Assembly (NCBI GenBank): GCA_005281725.1 | Contig: SSBO01000010.1 | Span: forward strand, 310,001 to 374,000 | Length of the DNA stretch: 64,000 bases | Origin: Wuchereria bancrofti | Lineage: Eukaryota; Nematoda; Chromadorea; Rhabditida; Onchocercidae | Direction of reading: 5' to 3' | In this document: positions 23,535 to 33,553 of the stretch, piece after piece | Layout: the number at the start of each line of letters is the position of its first letter | How positions within the stretch are numbered: position 1 is the stretch's first letter | Translations under genes and position numbers: made by a program | Notes under the pieces: generated by a model | What the model was told of the DNA's origin: nothing | What the model saw: the letters and a program-made list of their open reading frames with translations, nothing else | The model's database searches: none

Positions 23535-25862
23535 TTCATGAATTATTTTCCGGAAATGTTAAATGCTTAAGAATAGAAGCATATACTTTTTTTTTAGAAG
23601 ATTTTATAATTTTATAAAAAAAAAAATCTTGTAAAAAAATGATTAAAGTGTAAGATAATGTCTAATTTTTGTATTATAATTAATGTTATAAACAAAAGTG
23701 TCGCAATTATGACCAAATTTTATTTAAATTTTATTTGAATTTTTAGCATGAAATATACAGACAAGGTATGTTGTTAATATTTGTACCTTAGAGCGTAAAT
23801 GTCACACTTAAAAATATTACTTATAGTTTAGCGAAAAAAATTAGCATTTACTCTGTGATATCACTGTTGTATATTTGAATTCAAGAAATTAATTGCTTTT
23901 GTCACACTTTTAATTTTTATCAATCTGTGACTTTTCATTGGATATCAATTTTATTGTTTCTAAAACATTGAGTTGTTTTAAAGTTTTAAAAGTTGATCGA
24001 TTTGCTTTAGTCATCTGAAACTTTGTTAGATTAATCGTATAAGTAAAATTTAGAAGTTCAAAAATGATATGTTGCATGTGACATTTGTCGCATTAGTACA
24101 ATTTGCGCATTTTATAATCATCGTTGTGTATTATAAATGATTGAATTTATGTGAATTATGTTTGATTCTTCTGTAAACTAAATTTCAAATGTTATATTAT
24201 AGTTTTTTTGAGCACCAATAAAACCCGCAATCAGTGATCTACAATTTAACCCTAAATTAGAATAAATAAAACTTTCAAAAATATATGTAAACAAAATTTC
24301 CATTCAAAATTAAATAAAATTTCTAAATTTTAAAGCTAACTGAAAAGCAATTAAATAATAATTATTAATATATGATTAAGTTATTGAAGTGAATTAGCCT
24401 CTTTTTTCCTATTTAGTCACTAAACTTTTCAAATAGAAAAAAAAAATTATTTAAAAATACCTACAGTCTATCAAAATTCTAAAATAAATTATCATTCGAT
24501 TTTTTCAAGAAAGTATTTATTTCCATTGCAAATTCAATCATTAATGCTACATTACGGTATGATTAAATTATCAGTAAAATTTTAAATTACTTTACTAATT
24601 TATTTATTTCATCTTAATTTGTCCCATAATTAATGTCAATTATAATGAAAGATTTGATGGAGGAAAAAAGTAGAAGCGCAAATTATATTTGAAACTGAAA
24701 AAAAATATATATTTCGCCTGAAGAAAAAAAAACGAATAATTAAAAACATTACGGTGTAATCTTGTTTGCATATTTGTTGCTTATTTACATCGATAAATTC
24801 CTTAAAAAAAATTTTAAATTAAATGAAAATTATAAATTATGGTTATTTACATTACTTTTCAATAAATGCTGATTTAAATTTATGAAACATCCAATATATC
24901 TCAATAATTTAAATCATAGAATTAAAAAAAGGAAAAGAAATCAAATACAGTTCATTTCTTCTATTTCATTTTATTACTTTGTTTATTTCCAATTTCCAAT
25001 CACTGAAACTATTTAAAAAAAAAATGAATATTTTCATTTCAGCCAAAAAAAAGGTAAATACTTTCATTTCAAGCAGAGAAAAGAAAGTAAATACTTTCAT
25101 TTATTTTTTTTTTTTCACTCACTCAATATTTTGCCGAAATAATTTCTTCTAAGTGTGAAAGATTTTCAAATCAACTTGTTTACTAGTTATAAGTCAATAT
25201 TAAATTAACATATATAATTAATTATCAATTAAACTTGTTATTAAATTACAGAACAAATAAATTGGAAATTATGAATAACAAAAAATTTTAGTTGCATTAT
25301 ATTAGTGAGAAATACAAATATTATTTCTAAAGTGGGTTATATTTAATATTGTTCACTTGTTGGATTAGAAGTAGTTTAATTCGTTTCTAAATTTTTTATA
25401 ATAATAGAAGAGGGAGAGAGAGAGAAAGAGAGAGAGAAAAAGAAGAATGAGGCATGCGTTAGTAACAAATAATTAAATTATTTCAGAAATTATATAATTC
25501 TGCTATCATCGTTGATTACATTCGCTGTAATTCTTTTAAAATAAGCTACATTTTTGTTAAAAGACTTTATAGAAAGATTATGAATGTAACACGCAAACAA
25601 CGTGTAATGCGTCATTACGTGATCAAGAAAAAAACAGTGAAAAAAGGCTGCAATAAATATTTCATCAAAAATATTCTAACATCACAGATAGTCTCAAAAT
25701 TAAAACTCAATCAATTAATTAATGTAATACAAGCAATTTTGTTCAATTTCAATTCATTTTTCATATTCTTAGAAAAAAGGTATCAGTAATAAATTTGATG
25801 GTAAATTGTTTTGAAGGATGCAAAGAATATATTAAGAATTTTTATATAAATAGGGAAGTAAC

Positions 25863-25905
<43 letters not shown>
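25863..25905 (+). repeat. (AAT)n trinucleotide microsatellite
   Basis: About 14 uninterrupted AAT units. Read on the minus strand, this (ATT)n run directly follows the possible Pol III-derived segment at 25913-26001, as a simple-repeat tail would. Confidence 0.95.
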
Positions 25906-26001
25906 TATATTTTTTGCTCTTTCGTTTTGCTCGCTACGTAGTTTGAGAAATTTAGCCTCGAAAAGCGCACGAGTAAGGTTAACCGTTTGCGCCACAAATA
26001 T
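25863..26001 (-). mobile_element. Possible SINE-like (Pol III promoter plus simple-repeat tail) fragment
   Basis: On the minus strand a GC-richer island of about 80 bp stands out from its AT-rich surroundings. It begins TGGCGCAAACGG (25994-25983), a full fit to the tRNA A-box pattern TRGYNNARNNG. About 20 nt later TTTCGAGGC (25963-25955) fits the B-box pattern GWTCRANNC at 8 of 9 positions. It then runs into an AT-rich stretch and an (ATT)n tail. That order (internal boxes, body, simple-repeat 3' tail) is the usual SINE layout. The A-B spacing is shorter than in normal tRNAs and no cloverleaf is apparent, so a chance match remains possible. Confidence 0.3.
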
Positions 26002-28189
26002 AAATTTATTGTTTTAATAGCATCACATGCTGTTTATTATTAGGATTTATTTACTTTTTTAATTCCAACTCTCATACGAATACTATCACATCGATTTGAT
26101 CGGTAACTGATCAAATGAGACTGATCACATTAGATTTAACAGGGTGATTTGAGATTCTAATTAATTCGTTACTTTGTTTCAATCAATTACTATTTTTGCT
26201 AAATTGCTTTGAAGAATTAATCTGGTAACATTATCAAGAGCTAGAGAAGCATTGTTTGAATGTAAGCATAGTTTTTTTAATTAATTTTTAATTAAGATTA
26301 ACAATCCAAGTAATAAGAATAGTAGAAAACAATGCATCGTTACAAATTAACATTTAATTAGATAAATATGTAATTTTCATTTCAAGCTGTGTATAATTAT
26401 ATCGAAAAGCTTCAATATTACAATGAAATTATAATTTATATCAGTGGACAGCTTCCTTCGTTGTTAAGGTAATTTCTATTCAAATTTCAAATACTTACTT
26501 TCTGACATTGTACTAATTTGTTTTATACTTCTAATTGTATTTTTTTAAAATTAACTTCAATTAACTTCAATAAATGATTTATACTATAGTTATTGATTGA
26601 TTTGTTATCAAATAATTTATCAATTGATAATTTATGACTGATATGATAATAAAAGATATATCTGAGTAATTAATATCATACAATCAGGTAATCTACACAG
26701 TGTTATTGTAACTAAATTATTAAATTTGAATTGTGTGATATTTTGGTACATTTAAAATATGATTCATTGCAAAAATTCATGCAAAAATATAACAAAAAAG
26801 AATGTTTCAAGTAATTTACTAAGTTTACTAATTAAATAAATATACTAAAATTAAAATAAGAAGTAATTAAAATAAGAATAAAATGTTCCATTACTTGAAG
26901 CCATTAATTTGATATGCTTTAAGAGAACAAAAAAAAGCTAAAAAATGATATTTAATAATTTCAAAATTTTGTCACTTTTCGAAAAAAATATCATTTGAAG
27001 AAATATCAAATTTGTAGAAAAATTTGAAAAAGAAGCAAATGCTAATATTGAACAAATTTTTTTGCTCATTTTTTGAATGAAATGAAATTATAATAATAAT
27101 AATTTTTTTGGCTGATGAATTTAATAAATGATAATTTAACAATTACTATACGGCAAAATTACTGAATTAAAAATTTTAAAATTGAAATATTCGACTTACT
27201 TGTTGATAGTGTAGTTGGCACGGTTATTTTCAATTAATGTCAAACACTGGATGGTATTTGAATCCAAATTTATTAATACAAATTACTATTCGTGTAAAAA
27301 TTTCAAATTATTAATTCAATTCTCTGTAAAGATAAGAATGAATGATATACTTTTGATTTTGATAGCATATTTTAAAATGAGAAAAAGAAAGTTAGAATTG
27401 AATATTTTTTAATAGATAACAAAATTTTTAGGTTAATTTTATAAAAGAATATTTCTGCATCCCAACTATTCAGCTATTTTGATTACTTTCAATTTGAATC
27501 TTATCTCATTGAATATTTGAGATTATATTAAATGATCATTTTGCTTATCATTATCGATTATCTTTCTAAAATAAATTGTTGACACATTAAATCAGAATGT
27601 AATAAAGTCATTTAAAAAAAAAAATCTCATTTAAAATTTGATAATCTCATTTGAAACGTCGCTTTACGGTACTTCACGCACGTATAGTTACAAAATATAA
27701 AAATATATGAAATTATCTAAATTTAGAAACCTATTTTAATTGGAAATGATTATGCATAATAATAAATATTTCGCCTAGTAAAATAAAATAGATTAAGTAT
27801 AAGTAAGCGTAATAAGTATCAAGTCAATAAAAATAAAATTATGAAATTTTCTAAAATTCGAATAATTTTTTCGTTCTTTCTTATTTTTTTCACCCATTTT
27901 ATATGAATAATTTAAAAATGATTTATGAAAGAATTAAATTGCAAATACTGGCCAAGACGTAATAATTTTTTTGTTGGCAATTATAATATAGTGCTATTTT
28001 GAAAATGATTTAAAATATAGTTCTGTTGCAATTTGTTTTCATTATTCTATTTGATCTTTAATATTAACTAATATTATTGAATGATTAACAATTCCTTACA
28101 TTGAGTAATTTAATTTTGAATTTTTTTTTTAAAACTTTATCTGTTAATTACTTATTACAAATGAACCTTTACTTGTGATAATTTGTGAT

Positions 28190-28292
28190 GTTAATTATGA
28201 TATTTGTCGTCGCTTTTCTAGAACCGTGACAAAATTTGACTGTTCTTTCTGTTTCTTTGATTGTAGACACCTCAAACTTGGGTAATTAAACC
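28190..28292 (-). ncRNA. SL1 spliced-leader RNA-like locus (solitary)
   Basis: The reverse complement of 28271-28292 matches the 22-nt nematode SL1 leader at every base as I know it. It is followed by GT (28270-28269), the splice donor expected in an SL RNA gene. About 56 nt into the transcript AAATTTTGT (28237-28229) resembles the Sm-binding site of SL RNAs. A GGTTTCAGCT motif lies 62-71 nt upstream (28363-28354), about where nematode SNAPc elements sit. No 5S rRNA gene is nearby, although many nematode SL1 genes lie in 5S arrays, and the conserved stem after the Sm site is not clear. It may be a dispersed functional gene, a variant, a pseudogene, or a reverse-transcribed trans-spliced mRNA end. 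The 3' limit is a guess. An N occurs at 28342. Confidence 0.55.
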
Positions 28293-28353
28293 TTTATTTA
28301 ACATAAAACTAATCAACATCATAATAACGCATTATACATATNCATTACAAGAG

Positions 28354-28363
28354 AGCTGAAACC
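28354..28363 (-). promoter_or_regulatory. Possible proximal sequence element (PSE-like) of the SL1-like locus
   Basis: Minus-strand GGTTTCAGCT lies 62-71 nt before the inferred SL1 transcription start. GTTTCA is the core of the motif bound by SNPC-4 at small RNA genes in C. elegans, and SL RNA genes carry a PSE at roughly this distance. A single short match in AT-rich DNA is weak evidence. Confidence 0.25.
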
Positions 28364-29158
28364 CCAACCGCACTATAAATGGACAATTGTAAAGCAATGA
28401 TTAATTGTAATTAAGAGATGGTGTTGGATAAATGTGAATTTGGGAATAAAGGGAATTTGTTTAAGGATAGACATTTCTTTGTTACAATATCTATTACATG
28501 CATTTAATTCTCACATATCTCATACAGTATAATGTGTGTAAAGCGAGGTCAATTTATGAACAAAGAGATCATTCATTTACAGCTTCTCCTCGCTTTCCAG
28601 CGACAATATTTGAATATTTTTTAAAAAAAAAGTGAACAAATAAAGTATCCTGTAATTAGTAATGATGACGTTGTCACTGCAAATGTCAAATTTGCTGTTT
28701 ATGAAATCCAAGCAGACGTCATCGCATCGAATCTTTATTAACGTTTACGTCAATTTGTTAGTTGAATTTACTTTAAAAAAAAAATCAATAATTAATAAAA
28801 TGAAATTATGGATAAAATATGTAAAGGAAAGATATTATTTAATTTGATATTTTAGCAAATTATCTTTTCCTCTATTATATTCAGAGTTAACGTATATATA
28901 TTTATGCCTTGAAATAATTTATAATTTTAACATTTATTTTGCCCATTTTTTTGTTCACTTATACAAAAATAATACTTATTAAATATACTTAAAGCACGAT
29001 GAGAAGAAATTTTTTCGAAGAAATTCCGTAAACAAACTAGCAAATATGATATTATTAATTTTAATAGCTAAAATATATTAAAAAAATTTATGGCTTAATT
29101 GTTTTGATCATTTTAAGGCGTATATTTGTATGAATGGGCCTATTAACTGGCATTTTAC

Positions 29159-29225
29159 TAATAATCAATAACACAAATCAATAATAATCAATAACACAAA
29201 TCAGTAATAATCAATAACACAATAA
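29159..29225 (+). repeat. Short tandem repeat, three copies of about 22 bp
   Basis: Three units of AATAATCAATAACACAAATC with minor variation lie head to tail. Confidence 0.85.
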
Positions 29226-30655
29226 TAGAATTGAAAATATCATAACTTTTATTTAAAGTATACAAAATTGAATTTTATATATGTCTAAAAGAAATTTCAA
29301 ACAATTATTAGAATGCATAATGTTTAAACAAATTTGATTTGCACCTGTTTAATGAAATGATTACCTATTCTAAAAAAAAAAAATACTTTTAGATAAATCA
29401 GAAAAAAATGATAAACTGTATGGAATGATAAGAAAATGATATGATATGATCTATTTTGTGAAATGTTTAGAAAGGTATGCAAAATTAACATAAAAATTAC
29501 GAGTAACTTGTATATCTTGATCAAATTTCGAGTAAAACTAATTTATTAGCACTCGATCGTAACTGCAAGAATTATAAAATTGACAATGTTAGCAAGGAGT
29601 AAATTTATTTCAAATTAAAATTTATTTTAAGCTAAATTTATTTCAAATTATTTTTGTTCTTTGTAAAATTTATTAAAAATTACCAAAAGTTTCATCCATC
29701 TTTGTTTAAGTAAATTTTACATATTTGGCTAAGTAATTTGATTGAATTTCAATTTGTAGTAATAAAATGTATTTTACAATAATAAAATATAAAGTAGTAA
29801 TAAAAAATTTTTTTAAAAAAAAAAAAAATTAATAAAAAATTTTATTTCATGCTCTAAATGTACCATATTTATAATAGTAATAATAATAAATCTTCCTTTA
29901 AGTTATTATTTATTTGTTTGTTTGTTTAATTAATTTGTAAATCAAATAGCAAAAAATTATGATTACGAGAATACGTGTTCGTAAATGACGTAACAATATT
30001 AACAAAAATTATTTATTTGTTAAAAATTATATAAATTTTGGTGCATTTTTGTTTGGATAAATGATATATAAAATGATAAATGATACATTAATTTATTAAT
30101 AAAATTACGAAATATTTTCCGCAATTATACGAAATTTTCCGGAATCACATAAAAACCTAAACAATTATGTATAGTTTCCGGCAACTGATAGTGAAACCTT
30201 AAATTCTCACCGGATCAGGTTAAAAATTCTTAATGATCCGAAAATTTGCAAAATGGGTAATGAAGGAGAAGTGTGGAAGTGTGGGAGAAGTTTACTTGTT
30301 CTTTGATCCGTTTGATTGGTTATTGTGATTAGTAATTGAAGGTCGTAGGTCGTAACTTGTAGCTTTTAGTTTCAGGTTTTCCGGAAAATTACACTATACA
30401 TTCCGTATTTTATTATATGTTTAAGTGATTAATGTAGTGATCTGTTTATTTTATTGTATAGTTGGTAGTATTTGTCTAAGTGGCTTATTTCTTTTGTTTA
30501 TTTTTGTTTCTTTACGGTCATTAGATGAAATAATTGATTTATTCGATGATTAGTTATAATTGATTGATGTTTTTTTCACAATGCATTATCATAATTTTCC
30601 AGTTCTATTATTAATTAATATGATATTTCCCATTTTTTTTTCTTTTTTTTTAGAT

Positions 30656-32703
30656 ATGTCAAAACCTACCGAAGCAAAAGAAATTCCTAAAGGTAATGAA
30701 AATGATCAACTATATTCAACGGATGAGCAAGTAGATCAACAGCTAACAACAAATGGTGCAGCACTAATCGAACAGATCAATAAACAGAAAAAAGAAATTG
30801 AAGATGAAGTATGATAAGCTTGATTTTTAAGATTGATTTTATGAAAACTATTATTAAGCCAAAAATAATTAAATGACTGTATATATAGAAGTAATTGAAA
30901 TTGAATTGTTCTAACTTTTTCCAAAATTTCGAATTTCGATTTATTGGGGAATGTACTGTTTTTGAGTTATTTGATTTACCATAAAAGTGGTGGATTTTTG
31001 TTTTTTGTTTTTATTCGGATAATAAGGGCAAATAATGATTTAATAGGATGATTTAGGTAAGGAAAGAGCAAGCATTGGTCGCTCAAAAGGAATCAATTAG
31101 CGTTTTGTTAAATGAATATGATCGCGATAAAAGTGCTGAATATTATCAGAAATCAGAGGTAATCAGACAATAGTTTGGTGAGCATTGGCAAAGCTATCTT
31201 ATGAATTATTCAAATACATTTTGGGCATATTTGATTTTTCTTTTGGTAATATTTTCCCAGTAACTTAGAAAGTAGTAAAGTAATTTTTTTTTTTTTAGGA
31301 ATTGGCAAAAGTATATAGTTTTCTACGTCGTATTCGTGGTGATGGTTGCTGTTTCTATCGAGCTCTTCTTTGTGCTCAGCTTGAATATATTTTAAAGGAT
31401 ACGGAAGAATTAGCCAGGTTTTTTTTTTCTTTAACTGTTGAAAATTAATTGAGTTTATAAGAGCTTTTAAAAAATATTTCACACTTGTTGGTTGTATTGA
31501 AACTCTGATCATTGCAGGTTTACGAAAGTATGCAAAGAATGGCGACAGCGTTTAATAAAGCTTGGATTTCCAGAATTCACTACGAACGACTTTTGTGATT
31601 GGGTGTATTTTTTAGACATTTGTAGAGATAGTTGGTGTTGTTAATGGTCAGTTAAATCAATTAATATCCAAAAAATGGATGTTTATTTATGCCAGAAGGA
31701 AATTATACATCCTTAGCTTTAAAAAAATTTTTTTAGTGTTTTTTTTAAATGAATTCATGCTTATGTTTTTTGAGCTTTTTTTAGCTTTTTTTCCGGCTTT
31801 TTTATTTGAACAAAAGAATGTGAAAGATTTGTCGAGCAGTTTTTTTATTGTAATAGCGTATTCAGTTCGATGAATTGTTGGATAGTATTGCAGCGGGGCA
31901 ATACAATGAAAATTTGCTTATCGAAGCTCTGAATGAAGAAGGCCGCTCAAATTACTACGTAACTTTCTTTAGGTTTCCAATTTTTTTTTTTCTTTCCAGT
32001 TTAATTGAAAATCTGTAATATCTTATGAGTGATTGGTCATATACTGAATGCCGTCTTTCCTCAAAAAAAATCCTGCAACTTTCCTTACGCAACCTTTTTT
32101 TTTTCATGTTAATCCACGAATATTAGCATGCGAAACTTATTTGAAATAGATGTTTAAACAAAATGTACATGAAAAAATCAGTTTTTTCTTTGCTTTAGGT
32201 TAATCACATCTGGTTATTTGCGGGAAAATGCTGCTGATTATGAGGGTTTTATTGATGGTGGCCGTACAATGGAGCAATTTTGTCAATGCGAAATAGAACC
32301 AATGTTCAAAGATTGCGATCATTTAGCAATTATTGCTTTAACAAATGCTATAGGTATTCACCGTTTACGTATTATAATGAATCAGCTATTCTTTTTGTTT
32401 ATGCTAAAGCTAAGGCAATAAATCTGAAGATTTTCACTCTGTGATAGATTAAAAGTGTGACAAATGAAAAAGCACAAGATGATATAGGTTAAAAGTGTGA
32501 CAAATAGAAAAATGCAAGATGACAATAGACTCAGTGAAATTGTAAATACAAAAATTACAGGAGTATCAATTCGTATTGAATATATGGATCGAACAGCAGC
32601 ACTACATCACGGCTGGTTCTATGATTTTCTTGTCGATAAGAAGCTACCAAGGCATTTTTTTCTTTATCGCCCGGGTCATTATGACATTATTTACAAGACT
32701 TAA
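30656..32703 (+). CDS. OTUB1: OTUB1 orthologue, OTU-family deubiquitinase
   Basis: Seven exons in phase give 287 aa (human 271): 30656-30808, 31057-31158, 31299-31417, 31518-31602, 31866-31972, 32199-32353, 32561-32703. Recognisable blocks are LRRIRGDGCCFYRAL, LIKLGFPEFTTNDF, FIDGGRTMEQFCQCE, EPMFKDCDHLAIIAL, IRIEYMDR and YRPGHYDIIYK, all collinear with human OTUB1. The catalytic triad is present: D100, C103 and H280. The residue just before the catalytic Cys is Cys instead of the usual Asn (DGNC becomes DGCC). OTUB1 cleaves K48-linked ubiquitin chains and also blocks E2 enzymes such as UBC13; it acts in cytosol and nucleus. The N-terminal 85 residues are polar and helical, like the E2-inhibiting arm of the family. 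The start follows a TTTTTTTTTTAG acceptor, suggesting SL trans-splicing. Confidence 0.95.
32449..32525 (+). repeat. Two-copy direct repeat in OTUB1 intron 6
   Basis: Two copies of about 37 bp beginning TAAAAGTGTGACAAAT and ending GCA(C)AAGATGA lie next to each other just upstream of the last OTUB1 exon. Confidence 0.7.
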
Positions 32704-33553
32704 TGGCTTATTTTGTTCGTTCTGTTATCAGTTTCCTTTTAATTCCAGTTTGCTGCATTGTTTAGAGTTCAAATTTTTTGTTTGAAATATAAAGGTTAAT
32801 TATTAGCATTGGGATAATGACTCGAACGGTTAAAGCTGACAATTGGTTGTATGAATCTTTTTCAGGAAACTCTTATCACATGCATAATCAGTTGTACCAT
32901 TGGTTACACAGAAGATTCACTTAAAAGCTTTTGTTAACAAAAATCTTTAGAATGAAGAGTTATCGGAAAGATTGACTAGATCAAATGAGTATTTTTCTCC
33001 CTTTTTCTCGAATTTTTTGACGGTTTGAATTGCAAGTTCATATCAGACTCAATTTAAGAGGATTTTGTTTATTTCAGTTTACTTCAGGAAAATTGATGAT
33101 TATTATTCATCATTATTTATTGGAAAGATTGAGATGATGGTAATATTTGGTCTTTCAATCGTTATCAACCTAGCTGACGTTAAATTTGAGCTGTTTTTTT
33201 TTTTTTTTTCAATATGAATTTATTGTGCACATATATCTAAGCATAATTTAGGAAATGTAGTAAGTATAATTATGTGTACATCTGTTGAAAGTTCACTCAG
33301 GAATTGCGTAAAGTTCGTAAGAAATTTAGGTTTTTATGTTCCAGTGTTTGTGAATTTAAATAAATACAAATTTTTTGTTTGTTTGCAAATTTATATTATC
33401 GCATATACAGCGTTATTCAGAAGATCGCGTAATATATATGCTTTTCTTTTTACATTTAATCATTTTTACTTTTACAAGATTCTACAATAACTGAAATTAT
33501 GTTCATAAATTTGTAAAAAAAAGAAAGAAAAAACAGGTCCAATTAAAATTCAT
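32704..33553. other. 3' flanks between convergent OTUB1 and the membrane-protein gene
   Basis: About 850 bp of AT-rich sequence between two genes that end toward each other. The ORF at 33272-33490 is low complexity and is not supported. Nothing else was seen. Confidence 0.5.

Larger units (their letters stand above)
23535..28189. other. Gene-poor AT-rich region
   Basis: About 4.7 kb in which no open frame shows recognisable protein character. ORFs at 25580-25789 and 27215-27412 are Lys/Asn/Ile-rich low complexity without splice-consistent neighbours. The region holds a GA-rich tract (about 25408-25445), an (AAT)n microsatellite with an adjacent GC-richer segment (annotated separately), and a near-palindrome at 25600-25621. 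Confidence 0.5.
28293..30655. other. Intergenic region between the SL1-like locus and OTUB1
   Basis: AT-rich, with no supportable coding exon. ORFs at 28662-28847 and 29324-29524 (minus) are low complexity. It holds a 9-bp inverted repeat AAAGCGAGG (28540-28548 with 28588-28596) and three copies of a roughly 22-bp repeat at 29159-29225. Just upstream of OTUB1 (30110-30400) several TTTCCGGAA-like motifs recur, which may be promoter elements. The T-run acceptor ending at 30653 lies two bases before the OTUB1 ATG and is a good trans-splice site. Confidence 0.45.

Noticed and set aside
25955..25994. A functional tRNA gene
   Set aside because: A- and B-box-like motifs are only about 20 nt apart and no acceptor stem or anticodon arm can be paired.
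25783..25995. Minus-strand ORF of 70 aa with a poly-Tyr run
   Set aside because: The Tyr run is the (ATT)n microsatellite, and the N-terminal part is better explained as a Pol III-derived or other non-coding segment.
28190..28292. 5S rRNA gene expected beside SL1
   Set aside because: No sequence resembling 5S rRNA or its internal promoter was found on either side.
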